Part shown: positions 1 through 6,680 of the stretch, piece by piece
Layout: each line of letters begins with the position of its first letter
How positions within the stretch are numbered: the stretch's first letter is position 1
Assembly (NCBI GenBank): GCA_022792815.1
Contig: JAAWBS010000028.1
Coordinates: forward strand, 1 to 54,884
DNA from: Hungatella sp.
GTDB taxonomy: Bacteria > Bacillota > Clostridia > Lachnospirales > Lachnospiraceae
Length of the DNA: 54,884 bases
Direction: 5' to 3'
The notes under the pieces: generated by a model
Seen by the model: only the letters and a program-made list of their open reading frames with translations
Databases searched by the model: none
What the model was told of the DNA's origin: nothing
Program-made: the position numbers and the translations under genes

Positions 1-497
1 ACCACCACCAGACGCTTTGTGATCCGCCTGGCAATGGAGAAACAGTTGAAGACATTGCTGACAATATAGAGATGGTCCGTTAAGTCCCGTATCTTCTTGT
101 CCACGTCGAAGGACTGAGAAAAGAGATAGACCACATGACGGTACTGCCTCTGGTACTTAAAATAGACTTTCACATGTTCAGGGAATGACTTAAAATTACG
201 GTTATCCCAGATCAGACCAACCTCATCCAGCAAGATCAGGGAGTTAGGCGGGAATTCAATCCTACCGAAATCCTTGATATCAAACAGATAGCCTCCGGGG
301 ATCTCCCGGTCAGAGTAAACCTGCCACCCTTTCCGCTGGTACTGAATTGCAAGCTTAAACATAAGAGTGGTCTTACCGGATCCTTTTTTCCCAAAAACCA
401 TATAGAGCTTATAAGGATTGCGGTACTTAAAGAAATGCCACAGAAAAAAGAAAAAAACGGCCAGAGCCAGAAGCTCTATGCTAATTAAAAAATACAT
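1..497 (-). CDS. Zot/pI-like morphogenesis ATPase of an inovirus-like prophage (3' end beyond window)
   Basis: Read on the minus strand from an ATG at 497, the frame stays open to the window edge (165 codons). A hydrophobic N-terminal segment (YFLISIELLALAVFFFFLW) is followed by a Walker A loop, FGKKGSGKTT, and a Walker B-like strand, SLILLDEVGLIWD, in the order seen in Zot-domain proteins. In filamentous phages the Zot/gene I ATPase is an inner-membrane motor for extruding virions. In most gene I proteins the membrane helix follows the ATPase domain, so the N-terminal helix here is a variant arrangement. A GAGGTG ribosome binding site precedes the ATG, which lies inside the end of the upstream small gene (17 bp overlap). 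The C-terminus is not visible. Family assignment is good; assignment to a phage rests also on the coat-like genes upstream. Confidence 0.8.
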   Translation of the reverse strand, partial: MYFLISIELLALAVFFFFLWHFFKYRNPYKLYMVFGKKGSGKTTLMFKLAIQYQRKGWQVYSDREIPGGYLFDIKDFGRIEFPPNSLILLDEVGLIWDNRNFKSFPEHVKVYFKYQRQYRHVVYLFSQSFDVDKKIRDLTDHLYIVSNVFNCFSIARRITKRLVV

Positions 498-642
498 GAA
501 AACACCTCATAAGGATACCGGCAATGGACATGCCGATTAAGATGGTGAGGCAGGAGAGTACCAAAGGATTCTCTTCCAACACCAGGTTCACAGGATCCAG
601 CGGGTAAAACATCACATCAAACAAGCAATCCAAAAACTCCAT
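481..642 (-). CDS. Small membrane protein, 53 aa, inovirus-like module
   Basis: An ATG at 642 preceded by GGAGGTG opens a 53-codon frame that overlaps the start of the Zot-like gene. The product begins MEFLDCLFDVMFYPLDP and has one hydrophobic segment, LVLSCLTILIGMSIAGIL, near the C-terminus. It resembles in size and layout another small protein of this module (2049-2270), which also carries an acidic/hydrophobic N-terminus and one membrane helix. Position between the coat gene and the Zot gene suggests a minor coat or assembly protein, but no family is recognised. The strong ribosome binding site and tight overlap support a real gene. Confidence 0.6.
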   Translation of the reverse strand: MEFLDCLFDVMFYPLDPVNLVLEENPLVLSCLTILIGMSIAGILMRCFHVFFN

Positions 643-748
643 CCTAGCACCTCCAATTTCTCATTTCAGCAAAATGACAAAAAACAGTCCTAACCCTAAC
701 GCGGATCAGAGGCTATGAAAAGAGAAGCATTGTACAAAATAACCAAAA

Positions 749-766
749 CCCCCGCCTGGGCGGGGG
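749..766 (-). terminator. Rho-independent terminator after the coat gene
   Basis: A perfect 8 bp GC stem (CCCCCGCC / GGCGGGGG) with a 2-base apparent loop lies just downstream of the coat gene stop on the minus strand and is followed by TTTTGGTTATTTTG. In filamentous phages a terminator directly after the major coat gene limits expression of the genes behind it, here the 53-aa gene and the Zot-like gene. The position fits that plan. Confidence 0.75.
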
Positions 767-781
767 CAGGAAAAAGGATTG

Positions 782-1066
782 TCAGGCCGTTTTAAAGATA
801 CGGAGAAAAAAGTTGACAATCAGGCCGACAAAAGGAATGGCAAACGCCAGCATGAGTAAAGGCTGCCCAAATACAAAGGTACAGAACAAGCCGACCTCAG
901 ACCAGAGCCAGGCCGCGATCTTAGTAAACAGATCAAGCATAGTGTCAATACCAGCGGCAGTACCACTGCCGGAAGCATAGGCCGGGAAAGCAGCGGAAAC
1001 ACACATCAGACCAGAAGCAACCGGCACACAACCATAACGGCGCAAAGCAGTCCTAAACTTTAACAT
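782..1066 (-). CDS. Probable major coat protein precursor of an inovirus-like prophage
   Basis: This 94-residue product has a typical Sec leader: basic start (MLKFRTALRRYG), hydrophobic core, and a cleavage motif near FPAYA-SGSG. The mature part carries a short polar/amphipathic stretch, two hydrophobic segments and a basic C-terminus (FFLRIFKTA), as expected for a virion protein whose positive tail faces the DNA. A strong AGGAGGTG site precedes the ATG at 1066. A terminator follows at 749-766, the arrangement used after gene VIII in filamentous phages. The mature length of about 62 residues is slightly longer than classic pVIII. The role is inferred from architecture and position. Confidence 0.65.
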   Translation of the reverse strand: MLKFRTALRRYGCVPVASGLMCVSAAFPAYASGSGTAAGIDTMLDLFTKIAAWLWSEVGLFCTFVFGQPLLMLAFAIPFVGLIVNFFLRIFKTA

Positions 1067-1077
1067 AAAAACACCTC

Positions 1078-1200
1078 CTAAAAAATTTTTTTAAATATAT
1101 GGACCACCCGGGAAACCAGGGGGAGACATATTAAACCAACCCCAAGCCAGCCGCCGTCTGTCCAGACAAACCGGGCAACCTTGAGGGTTTCATCAAAAAT
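1078..1200 (-). CDS. Coat-like 40-codon frame without a standard start codon
   Basis: On the minus strand a frame runs from just after an in-frame TAG (1201-1203) to a TAG at 1078-1080 that overlaps the ribosome binding site of the coat gene. The product ends GLICLPLVSRVVHIFKKIF, which parallels the coat protein end AIPFVGLIVNFFLRIFKTA: proline, hydrophobic helix, then spaced basic residues and I-F. No ATG, GTG or TTG opens the frame before the helix; the first codon after the stop is ATT, with no ribosome binding site. Possibilities are an ATT start by coupling, a frameshift, or a broken coat paralogue. A nearby ATG in another frame gives only 20 codons. Confidence 0.4.
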   Translation of the reverse strand: MFDETLKVARFVWTDGGWLGVGLICLPLVSRVVHIFKKIF

Positions 1201-1232
1201 CTAATGGACCACAGGCAGGAGAGGAGCAAACA

Positions 1233-1379
1233 CTAACGACCACCCCCTGCAAGATAGCGGAACAGGTAGAAAAACCCATCCAGGATCCAAAGGAAGGCCA
1301 CAAAGGCCATGACATACAAAACCGGGCTGAACTGGGCCGGGACATCACCAATCAGCGCAATGACCTTTTCCACAAACAT
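1233..1379 (-). CDS. Small membrane protein, 48 aa, coat-like
   Basis: An ATG at 1379, preceded by GGAGGTG at good spacing, opens a 48-codon frame that overlaps the 3' end of the 277-aa gene by 28 bp. The product starts MFVEKVIALIGDVPAQ, has one hydrophobic segment (VLYVMAFVAFLWILDGFFYLF) and ends RYLAGGGR with basic residues. The layout (short amphipathic start, one membrane helix, positive tail) matches small filamentous-phage virion proteins such as pVII/pIX or a coat without a leader. No specific family is recognised. It is too short for standard gene cut-offs, but the overlap and ribosome binding site make it convincing. Confidence 0.6.
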   Translation of the reverse strand: MFVEKVIALIGDVPAQFSPVLYVMAFVAFLWILDGFFYLFRYLAGGGR

Positions 1380-2185
1380 ATGAGAACACCTCCAATCAAA
1401 AAGATCATGACATACTTCAGGGTATCCGATACCCGGAACGGATACGGAGTCTTGCCATCCAGATAAATCTGAATATAAGTGGTATCATAAGTCAAACTAT
1501 TCCCTGACCAATAGTAACGGCGCATATAGTTGGGACTGCCATAATTACGGTTACTGCTGAAATTATTCCCCAGGCAGGGACCCAGCGTTACCAGATAACC
1601 AGTGGTAGCCGTAGCCGTAAAAGGTCCGGAAAAGAGACGTCCGGAGATTGCACTGGTACCGACGTTCCAGATCCGGCTGTCACCATCAATATAGATCTGA
1701 TCTACATAGTCCGGAGACAGATATAAGTCATAAGCAGTGCCGTTAATCCGGACAGGATAACGCAGCACATTAACCACAGACTCATCACCAGAGAGCGCAA
1801 GCGGGACGGGATCACAAGGATACACATCTCCCTCAACAGCTTCCAGTAATGCCGGATCCTCATAAGCCGCATTGGACGGAGTAGAACAGACCGGGCCAAA
1901 AAACGATACATCACCTGAAGAAAGCATAACCAGGCGCAACAAAAGATCATCCACAAAGTCAATGTAACGATCATCATCCATCACCTCCTCAAACTTATCA
2001 ACCAAAGAGTCCCGATCGGCGTCACTGGACGTGGCACCAGCGGCATAACTATTCCCCGGAGCCATCGTCATGAGAAGAAATACGAGGAGGACGGTCGGAG
2101 CCGGACGGAACCTTGGGATTGAAATGAATCGCCAGGGCACCGACCAAAGCAGAAACAAGCAGACACACAACCAAAAAACTGCCAT
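1352..2185 (-). CDS. Secreted, membrane-anchored protein, candidate minor coat (277 aa)
   Basis: An ATG at 2185 follows an AGGAG site. The N-terminus has two hydrophobic stretches; the second (VLLVFLLMTMAPGNSYA) resembles a Sec leader cut before AGATSSDAD. The body is acidic, then rich in Tyr, Asn, Ser and Gly, with cysteines that could form disulfides (PVCSTPS, YPCDP, GPCLG). A C-terminal helix, YVMIFLIGGVLICLW, ends in KRSLR. A secreted ectodomain with a C-terminal anchor is the plan of pIII-type adsorption proteins. The mature start (AGATSSDAD) echoes the larger 481-aa protein (AGVATGSDAE), suggesting related leaders. No homologue is identified by eye. Confidence 0.6.
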   Translation of the reverse strand: MAVFWLCVCLFLLWSVPWRFISIPRFRPAPTVLLVFLLMTMAPGNSYAAGATSSDADRDSLVDKFEEVMDDDRYIDFVDDLLLRLVMLSSGDVSFFGPVCSTPSNAAYEDPALLEAVEGDVYPCDPVPLALSGDESVVNVLRYPVRINGTAYDLYLSPDYVDQIYIDGDSRIWNVGTSAISGRLFSGPFTATATTGYLVTLGPCLGNNFSSNRNYGSPNYMRRYYWSGNSLTYDTTYIQIYLDGKTPYPFRVSDTLKYVMIFLIGGVLICLWKRSLR

Positions 2186-2270
2186 AACTATAATCTCCTA
2201 AAGATAAATCAAACAGCACAAACACCAGCTCCGAGAGCACCTGCAAACAGAATTCCATAAAGTCACGCAT
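2049..2270 (-). CDS. Small membrane protein, 73 aa, inovirus-like module
   Basis: An ATG at 2270 sits behind AAGGGGGGC. The 73-residue product begins MRDFMEFCLQVLSELVFVLF, has a second hydrophobic segment (GSFLVVCLLVSALVGALAIHF) and a polar, charged tail (PKVPSGSDRPPRISSH). It overlaps the start of the 277-aa gene by about 137 bp in another frame, a compactness usual in small phages. Two membrane segments and position between the two secreted proteins suggest a pVI-like or assembly role, but nothing in the sequence proves it. Confidence 0.5.
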   Translation of the reverse strand: MRDFMEFCLQVLSELVFVLFDLSLGDYSYGSFLVVCLLVSALVGALAIHFNPKVPSGSDRPPRISSHDDGSGE

Positions 2271-2272
2271 AA

Positions 2273-2494
2273 TCAGCCCCCCTTATTAAGTACCTGGAAG
2301 ACCACAGCCAAAGCCACAGGAACCAGGAGAAAAGCAGTGAGCCAGCCAGGAAGATAGGCAATACAGAGAAACAGCCAGGAAACCGCCCGGATGACGGAAG
2401 ATATTGTAGTATAAAGAAGTAGAAACATATTGACTACGAAATTAACTACAATATCAATCATGGACGCAATCGCGTTAAAAAAAGCAAACATCAT
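2273..2494 (-). CDS. Small hydrophobic protein, 73 aa, pVI-like candidate
   Basis: The start chosen is the ATG at 2494, because GGGGAGG lies directly upstream and the ATG overlaps the TAA of the preceding gene (TAATG). The product is almost entirely hydrophobic: MMFAFFNAIASMIDIVVNFV, then two more membrane stretches ending LVPVALAVVFQVLNKGG. In filamentous phages a short, very hydrophobic protein (gene VI) is encoded directly after the pIII adsorption gene; this gene has the same position after the 481-aa secreted protein. Function is therefore an inference from size, hydrophobicity and order. Confidence 0.55.
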   Translation of the reverse strand: MMFAFFNAIASMIDIVVNFVVNMFLLLYTTISSVIRAVSWLFLCIAYLPGWLTAFLLVPVALAVVFQVLNKGG

Positions 2495-3939
2495 TAACCT
2501 CCCCGGAAACGATACCAACCAATACAAATCAAACCAATGGAAAGAGTGAGAGAGAAGGCAATAGGGATATTCAGGGCGCCCAGGCCCGTGTAAATCCCGG
2601 TAAGGAAATAGCTGAAATCAGCGAGAGGGACCGTAAATTGGTCAAAAGGATTCTTATACTCAAACCCATCGATATGCCCCTGAACACTGTCTAAAAGCTC
2701 TTGTTCCTTCTCCTCATAACCAGTCATAGAATCAGACAACTTATCATTGGTACTGTTCATACTGGAATCATCATACCCATTCATGATCTGATCGGCATTC
2801 TTATTGTCATTGTCCAGCTGCTCCTGGTGGAGTTTATTATCATTAGCGATAATCTGCTCCGAAAAATCAGTAAAATCAAGATTGATATCCTCAATGGCGT
2901 TCACAATCTGATCCGTAGAGTCCTGGATCTGAGCCATAAGAGGGACATGCATGTAATTGTAGAGCTGGTTCCAGAGAGCATTAAGCTGATTCGATATAGT
3001 AGTAATGATATCTCTGAGCGTATTCCCAATGTTTTCCAATTGGCCGGACATCTCCGTAAGAGCGCCTGGGAGCTGGGAGACAGAATTGGCTATGCTCTGT
3101 TGCACGTCAGCAGAGGACATGGGGCCGACATTAGGATTATTGGATTCTATAAGATCATCGTCAGAAATGGTACCTCCAGGCCAAAAATCAATGGTAGCCC
3201 TGTCAATATCCAAAATCTTCTGAGGATAATTCTTATAATCCAGAACATAAATAAAATCAATCCTGGAAGGGTTATTGGAAATAGAGATAGGAGCATTGGC
3301 AATACCAAAACCGTTGGAAAAACGGTTATAATACTTAGTAGGTATCAAAGTATTAGGAGACGATACCGAATTAACATTAAGACGCTGGAACGTCTGATAA
3401 TAATAAGACGATAAAATATTCAAGTGAGTATCACCAAAAAAAAGAGTAACATAAGAAAAATATTTACCGTCGGAAGGAAAAACAGCAGGATATAAAATCA
3501 AATTAACCCGTTCAATGGGATAAGGTGCACTATAACGATAAGTACCGGTGGCAGCATGATAAGCAAACCCACCATATTTGACATTCCCGTCAGAATCATG
3601 CCAGAGAGCCTGCAAAAGCCAAGAACCTTTGTAAGTTCCGGGAGGTAAAGTGGCATAAGGGGCAATCCCAGAGCCATCGTCAACCGGACCGGCATAATTT
3701 TCCGGAGTCAGTTCTATGGCCCCGGAATGAACAGAGGGAATCTGGTTCAAGAAATTATAACCGGAGTCATAAAAATCAAACAAAGGATTATCCCCATGAT
3801 CCAGATCATCCGCATGTTCCGCGTCCGATCCAGTGGCCACGCCGGCGTAAACCGATCCAGGCAGAGCCAGCAAAAAAACCAAGAGCAAAGCCAGAAGACG
3901 CGCCGGAGCAACGGGAACAGACCAAACCCATCCACGCAT
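2494..3939 (-). CDS. Secreted, C-terminally anchored protein, candidate pIII-like adsorption protein (481 aa)
   Basis: The frame can start upstream, but the ATG at 3939 (MRGWVWSVPVAP) has AAGGGGG at proper spacing and opens directly into a Sec leader (ARLLALLLVFLLALPGSVYA) with cleavage before GVATGSDAE. The ectodomain is Tyr/Asn/Ser-rich, followed from about residue 290 by a Gln/Asn-rich helical region (QSIANSVSQLPGALTEMSGQ) that may form a coiled coil. A C-terminal membrane helix, IAFSLTLSIGLICIGWYRF, ends in RGG. This is the pIII layout: receptor-binding region, linker, anchor. It is the first gene of the visible module. Receptor specificity cannot be read. Confidence 0.6.
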   Translation of the reverse strand: MRGWVWSVPVAPARLLALLLVFLLALPGSVYAGVATGSDAEHADDLDHGDNPLFDFYDSGYNFLNQIPSVHSGAIELTPENYAGPVDDGSGIAPYATLPPGTYKGSWLLQALWHDSDGNVKYGGFAYHAATGTYRYSAPYPIERVNLILYPAVFPSDGKYFSYVTLFFGDTHLNILSSYYYQTFQRLNVNSVSSPNTLIPTKYYNRFSNGFGIANAPISISNNPSRIDFIYVLDYKNYPQKILDIDRATIDFWPGGTISDDDLIESNNPNVGPMSSADVQQSIANSVSQLPGALTEMSGQLENIGNTLRDIITTISNQLNALWNQLYNYMHVPLMAQIQDSTDQIVNAIEDINLDFTDFSEQIIANDNKLHQEQLDNDNKNADQIMNGYDDSSMNSTNDKLSDSMTGYEEKEQELLDSVQGHIDGFEYKNPFDQFTVPLADFSYFLTGIYTGLGALNIPIAFSLTLSIGLICIGWYRFRGG

Positions 3940-4003
3940 ACAAACCCCCTTATAGACAAACTGACAGACAAGCGATATAATCAAGTGTAGTAGCCGAAAA
4001 TTC

Positions 4004-4037
4004 AACTATTCGCGAAACTCTTCTTTAACGAATAGTT
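4004..4037. other. dif-like recombination site at the prophage/chromosome junction
   Basis: Two 14-base arms, AACTATTCGCGAAA and TTTAACGAATAGTT, form an inverted repeat (12 of 14 pairs, the outer 9 perfect) around a 6 bp spacer, CTCTTC. Xer/dif-type core sites consist of about 11 bp imperfect inverted arms around a 6 bp spacer. The site lies between the prophage and the chromosomal ttcA-like gene, and the XerS-like recombinase gene begins about 780 bp to the right. It may be one attachment end created when the phage integrated at dif. The second end would be left of the window. Confidence 0.5.
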
Positions 4038-4060
4038 AGAGCCGTAATAAAAGGGGAACC

Positions 4061-4810
4061 ATGAAACTACAGCGCTTATTAAGCCTGACCCGGCAGGCCG
4101 TAGATGCTTATGAGATGATTGATACCGGGGATCGCATCGCCGTGGGGGTGTCGGGGGGCAAGGACAGCCTGACTTTACTGTATGCCTTAAAAAATCTTAT
4201 GAGATTTTATCCCAATCCATTTGAAATTTGTGCTATAACTGTAGATTTAGGCTATGAGGGATTTGATCTGTCACAGATCAGACTGCTCTGTGAGCAAATG
4301 GACATTCCGTATCAGGTGGTCTCCACAGAGATTGGAAAAATCCTGTTTCAGATCCGTCAGGAATCCAATCCCTGTGCCCTGTGTGCGAAACTGAGAAAAG
4401 GGGCTCTTAATCAGGCTGCATTAGGGCTTGGCTGCAACAAAGTGGCTTATGGACATCACAAAAATGACATTGTGGAGACGATGCTGCTCTCTCTCATCTA
4501 TGAAGGCCGATTTTATTCTTTTCCACCTAAGACTTATTTGGACAGGACAAAACTGACCTTGGTCCGTCCGTTGATCTACGTGGACGAAGCCGACGTGAAG
4601 GGGTTTTGCAGAAAATATCAGCTTCCCATATGTAAGAATCCCTGTCCTGCAGATGGTTATACAAAGAGAGAATATGTTAAAAACTTAACAAAAAGATTAG
4701 AACAGGAAAATCCGGGTGTCAGAGACCGTATGTTTCATGCCATTGTAAACGGCGGTATCCCGGAATGGCTCTTTGGGAAGTCGGCTGGAGATTTGGAGAC
4801 GGAGGAATAA
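4061..4810 (+). CDS. TtcA-family tRNA thiolation (PP-loop ATPase) protein
   Basis: The 249-aa product carries the PP-loop motif SGGKDS at residues 31-36, which binds ATP to adenylate tRNA, and the TtcA signature CALC (C105, C108) with a further cysteine in NPCP (C195), which together hold the 4Fe-4S cluster of TtcA-type enzymes. The GHHKND motif near residue 131 is also typical. E. coli TtcA makes 2-thiocytidine at tRNA position 32; clostridial members are close relatives whose exact tRNA target is less certain. AGGGGAACC precedes the ATG. It lies immediately right of the dif-like site, and its last codons are followed after 5 bp by the recombinase gene. Confidence 0.8.
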   Translation: MKLQRLLSLTRQAVDAYEMIDTGDRIAVGVSGGKDSLTLLYALKNLMRFYPNPFEICAITVDLGYEGFDLSQIRLLCEQMDIPYQVVSTEIGKILFQIRQESNPCALCAKLRKGALNQAALGLGCNKVAYGHHKNDIVETMLLSLIYEGRFYSFPPKTYLDRTKLTLVRPLIYVDEADVKGFCRKYQLPICKNPCPADGYTKREYVKNLTKRLEQENPGVRDRMFHAIVNGGIPEWLFGKSAGDLETEE

Positions 4811-4815
4811 CCGAT

Positions 4816-5871
4816 ATGAAACAATTGCCTTATCACGAACAAAAAGACAGGGAAAATGTAAAAAAACTGCGCATGATGATTCAGGAGCTGCCGCCCTTCT
4901 GTCCGGAATTTTTCAGGGGGATCGAGCCTCAGACTTCCTCCAGGACAAGAATCGCCTATGCCTATGATCTGAAGGTATTTTTTGACTTTCTTCGAAAAGA
5001 GAATCCGACCATAGCCAAGCTTACCATAAAAGAAATTACACTCTCCCACTTGGATCAGATTTCTGTCACTGATCTGGAGGAATATATGGAATATTTGAAA
5101 TACCGATTTAACGAACACAATCAGGAGGTGGTAAATAAAGAACGAGGAATTATGAGGAAGCTTTCCTCTTTGAAGAGCTTTTACAATTATTACTTTCGCA
5201 GGGAGATGATAAAAAATAATCCTGCAGCACTGGTATCTCTTCCTAAACTTCATGAAAAAGAGATTATTCGCCTGGAGGAGGACGAGGTGGCAAAACTTCT
5301 GGATGCAGTGGAAAACGGGGAAGAGCTTACCGAGAAACAAAAGCAATTCCACAACAGAACAAAAATTAGGGATCTCGCACTGCTGACGCTTCTTCTGGGA
5401 ACCGGAATCCGCGTATCGGAATGTGTAGGCCTGGATCTGGATGACATAGATTTTAATAACGGTGGAATTCGAATCCATCGAAAAGGAGGTAAGGAGGTAA
5501 CGGTCTACTTCGGCATGGAGGTGGAGGCTGCACTGAAGGACTACTTGGAGGAACGCGAGGGGCTGACTCCTGAGACCGGTCATGAAAACGCCGTCTTTCT
5601 CTCCCTCCAGATGAAGCGAATCTCTGTGCGGAGCGTGGAGAACCTTGTAAAAAAGTATGCTAAAATCGTGACTCCTCTGAAAAAAATTACCCCTCATAAA
5701 CTGCGGAGTACCTATGGAACCGCCCTTTATCGGGAAACAGGGGACATCTATCTCGTGGCTGATGTTCTCGGCCACTCGGATGTCAATACTACGAAAAAAC
5801 ATTATGCCGCACTTGATGATATGAGACGCCGAAGTGCCAGGGATAAAGTACAGCTTCGTGAACATCCGTAA
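4816..5871 (+). CDS. XerS-like tyrosine recombinase (351 aa)
   Basis: The ATG at 4816 has GGAGG upstream. An N-terminal core-binding region (about 20-140) precedes a catalytic domain with all tyrosine-recombinase residues: R199 (TGIRVSE), a lysine in HRKGGKE (K223 or K226), H294-x-x-R297 (TPHKLRS), H320 (LGHSD) and Tyr330 (KKHYAAL). Length and N-terminal layout are nearer to streptococcal XerS (about 356 aa, a single-recombinase chromosome dimer resolution system) than to the roughly 300-aa XerC/XerD. It is probably co-transcribed with the ttcA-like gene. It is placed with chromosomal housekeeping genes and is probably host-encoded, though a phage origin cannot be excluded. Confidence 0.8.
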   Translation: MKQLPYHEQKDRENVKKLRMMIQELPPFCPEFFRGIEPQTSSRTRIAYAYDLKVFFDFLRKENPTIAKLTIKEITLSHLDQISVTDLEEYMEYLKYRFNEHNQEVVNKERGIMRKLSSLKSFYNYYFRREMIKNNPAALVSLPKLHEKEIIRLEEDEVAKLLDAVENGEELTEKQKQFHNRTKIRDLALLTLLLGTGIRVSECVGLDLDDIDFNNGGIRIHRKGGKEVTVYFGMEVEAALKDYLEEREGLTPETGHENAVFLSLQMKRISVRSVENLVKKYAKIVTPLKKITPHKLRSTYGTALYRETGDIYLVADVLGHSDVNTTKKHYAALDDMRRRSARDKVQLREHP

Positions 5872-5902
5872 AAGTCAGACCGTTCTGTCCAGGAGGGCCC
5901 AG

Positions 5903-6217
5903 CTACTGCTCTTCTGCCGCTTCGGAAGGCTTCTGATACATGACAGTGAGATAATGTCCTTCATGAATGGTTTCGCCTCTCATGTGGTTCATCTGCTTTA
6001 AGCGGCGGATATACTCCTCGATGGTGATATCCGTCCCTTCTGTATAGGTTTCCGCGATGCTCCAGAGAGTGTCTCCGGGCTGAATCTCAATGTAGGTGTA
6101 ATAGGAAACCATCTCTGGACTGGCAGGCTCTTTGGCCAGTACATTGCCAAGGAAAAAACTGAAAAAAATGCAGCCGGTCACAGCGGCAACCCAAAAGAAC
6201 AACAAAGACTTCCTCAT
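5903..6217 (-). CDS. LysM-domain membrane protein, YneA-like SOS cell-division inhibitor candidate
   Basis: This 104-aa protein has an N-terminal membrane segment (residues 7-27) and one LysM domain (YIEIQPGDTLWSIAETYT...GHYLTVMY), which binds peptidoglycan. In Bacillus, yneA encodes a small membrane LysM protein divergent from lexA that delays division during the SOS response. Size, domain plan and divergent position match here. GGAGGG precedes the ATG. Its consensus promoter, with LexA boxes, lies over 330 bp upstream, and a 275 bp repeat occupies the leader. The functional assignment is by synteny and domains; LysM proteins have other roles too. Confidence 0.65.
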   Translation of the reverse strand: MRKSLLFFWVAAVTGCIFFSFFLGNVLAKEPASPEMVSYYTYIEIQPGDTLWSIAETYTEGTDITIEEYIRRLKQMNHMRGETIHEGHYLTVMYQKPSEAAEEQ

Positions 6218-6244
6218 AACACCCTCCTTACAATCAAACAGTTA

Positions 6245-6519
6245 TTAAGTAATTGCGAAGTTCAAAACTGAGAGAATATTCTGACAATATATTCCATACA
6301 AAGCCTTCGTACGCCGGGCATTCCGCTGAGAAATGTCACCAACCGTCAGGTTGATGACCTGCGTGCGCATCAGCGCACTTCCGTTGAACCCAGTAGGACA
6401 AAAAACACTCGGGCAGGGGACCCTCCTGCTTTTTATGGTCTCAGCTCCATGGCGTAATGGCTTTTCCTGGAACATATTGTCAGAGCATCCAGCCAAGTTT
6501 TGAGTTTCGCAGATTTCCA
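6245..6519. repeat. MITE-like palindromic repeat, long copy (copy A)
   Basis: The ends are inverted repeats: GTAATTGCGAAGTTCAAAAC on the left, and AGTTTTGAGTTTCGC near the right end. Inside are GAGAATATTCTGACAATAT and its inverted counterpart ATATTGTCAGAGCATCC. The reverse complement matches copy B (43719-43929) over nearly its full length except for about 60 extra bases in the middle. The outer portions match the 66 bp copies C and D. The flanks show only a degraded direct repeat, so this is probably an old insertion. It lies between the LysM gene and its promoter. Confidence 0.85.
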
Positions 6520-6526
6520 AAAGAGA

Positions 6527-6540
6527 AGAACAAATGTTCT
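6527..6540. promoter_or_regulatory. LexA box 1 (AGAACAAATGTTCT)
   Basis: A near-perfect palindrome with the Firmicute LexA core GAAC-N4-GTTC. It lies just downstream of the -10 of the leftward promoter for the LysM gene, where a bound repressor would block transcription. Confidence 0.85.
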
Positions 6541-6548
6541 GTAAAGCT

Positions 6549-6577
6549 ATTATAGTTTCCGAACACACGTTTGTCAA
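6549..6577 (-). promoter_or_regulatory. Consensus promoter for the LysM (YneA-like) gene
   Basis: On the minus strand TTGACA (6572-6577) and TATAAT (6549-6554) are separated by exactly 17 bp, a full consensus sigma-A promoter. LexA box 2 overlaps the -35 and spacer, and box 1 lies at the start of the transcript. The transcript would cross the long repeat before reaching the gene at 6217. Confidence 0.85.
6560..6573. promoter_or_regulatory. LexA box 2 (CGAACACACGTTTG)
   Basis: CGAAC-N4-GTTTG fits the Gram-positive LexA consensus CGAAC-N4-GTTCG with one change. It lies inside the leftward consensus promoter. Confidence 0.75.
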
Positions 6578-6596
6578 TAGATTTATGCATTTTTTT

Positions 6597-6610
6597 CGAA
6601 CAAAAGTTTG
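6597..6610. promoter_or_regulatory. LexA box 3 (CGAACAAAAGTTTG)
   Basis: CGAAC-N4-GTTTG again, one change from consensus. It overlaps the -35 of the rightward lexA promoter, giving autorepression. Confidence 0.75.
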
Positions 6611-6636
6611 CATTTTCTCGAAAGGTATGATATGAT
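6608..6636 (+). promoter_or_regulatory. lexA promoter
   Basis: TTGCAT (6608-6613) and TATGAT (6631-6636) are spaced by 17 bp on the plus strand. LexA box 3 overlaps the -35. lexA starts at 6681 behind GGGAGG. Confidence 0.7.
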
Positions 6637-6680
6637 AGATTCTAGGAAAGAATACATGTTCTACTTGGGAGGTTTAAGAT

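Noticed and set aside
2701..3414. 237-codon plus-strand frame inside the phage adsorption-like gene
   Set aside because: Antisense to a protein with leader and anchor; Ile/Arg-rich and without ribosome binding site.
6245..6613. 122-aa minus-strand frame in the lexA/LysM interval
   Set aside because: It starts upstream of the consensus leftward promoter and its sequence is just translation of repeat copy A; similar peptide strings appear in copy B.
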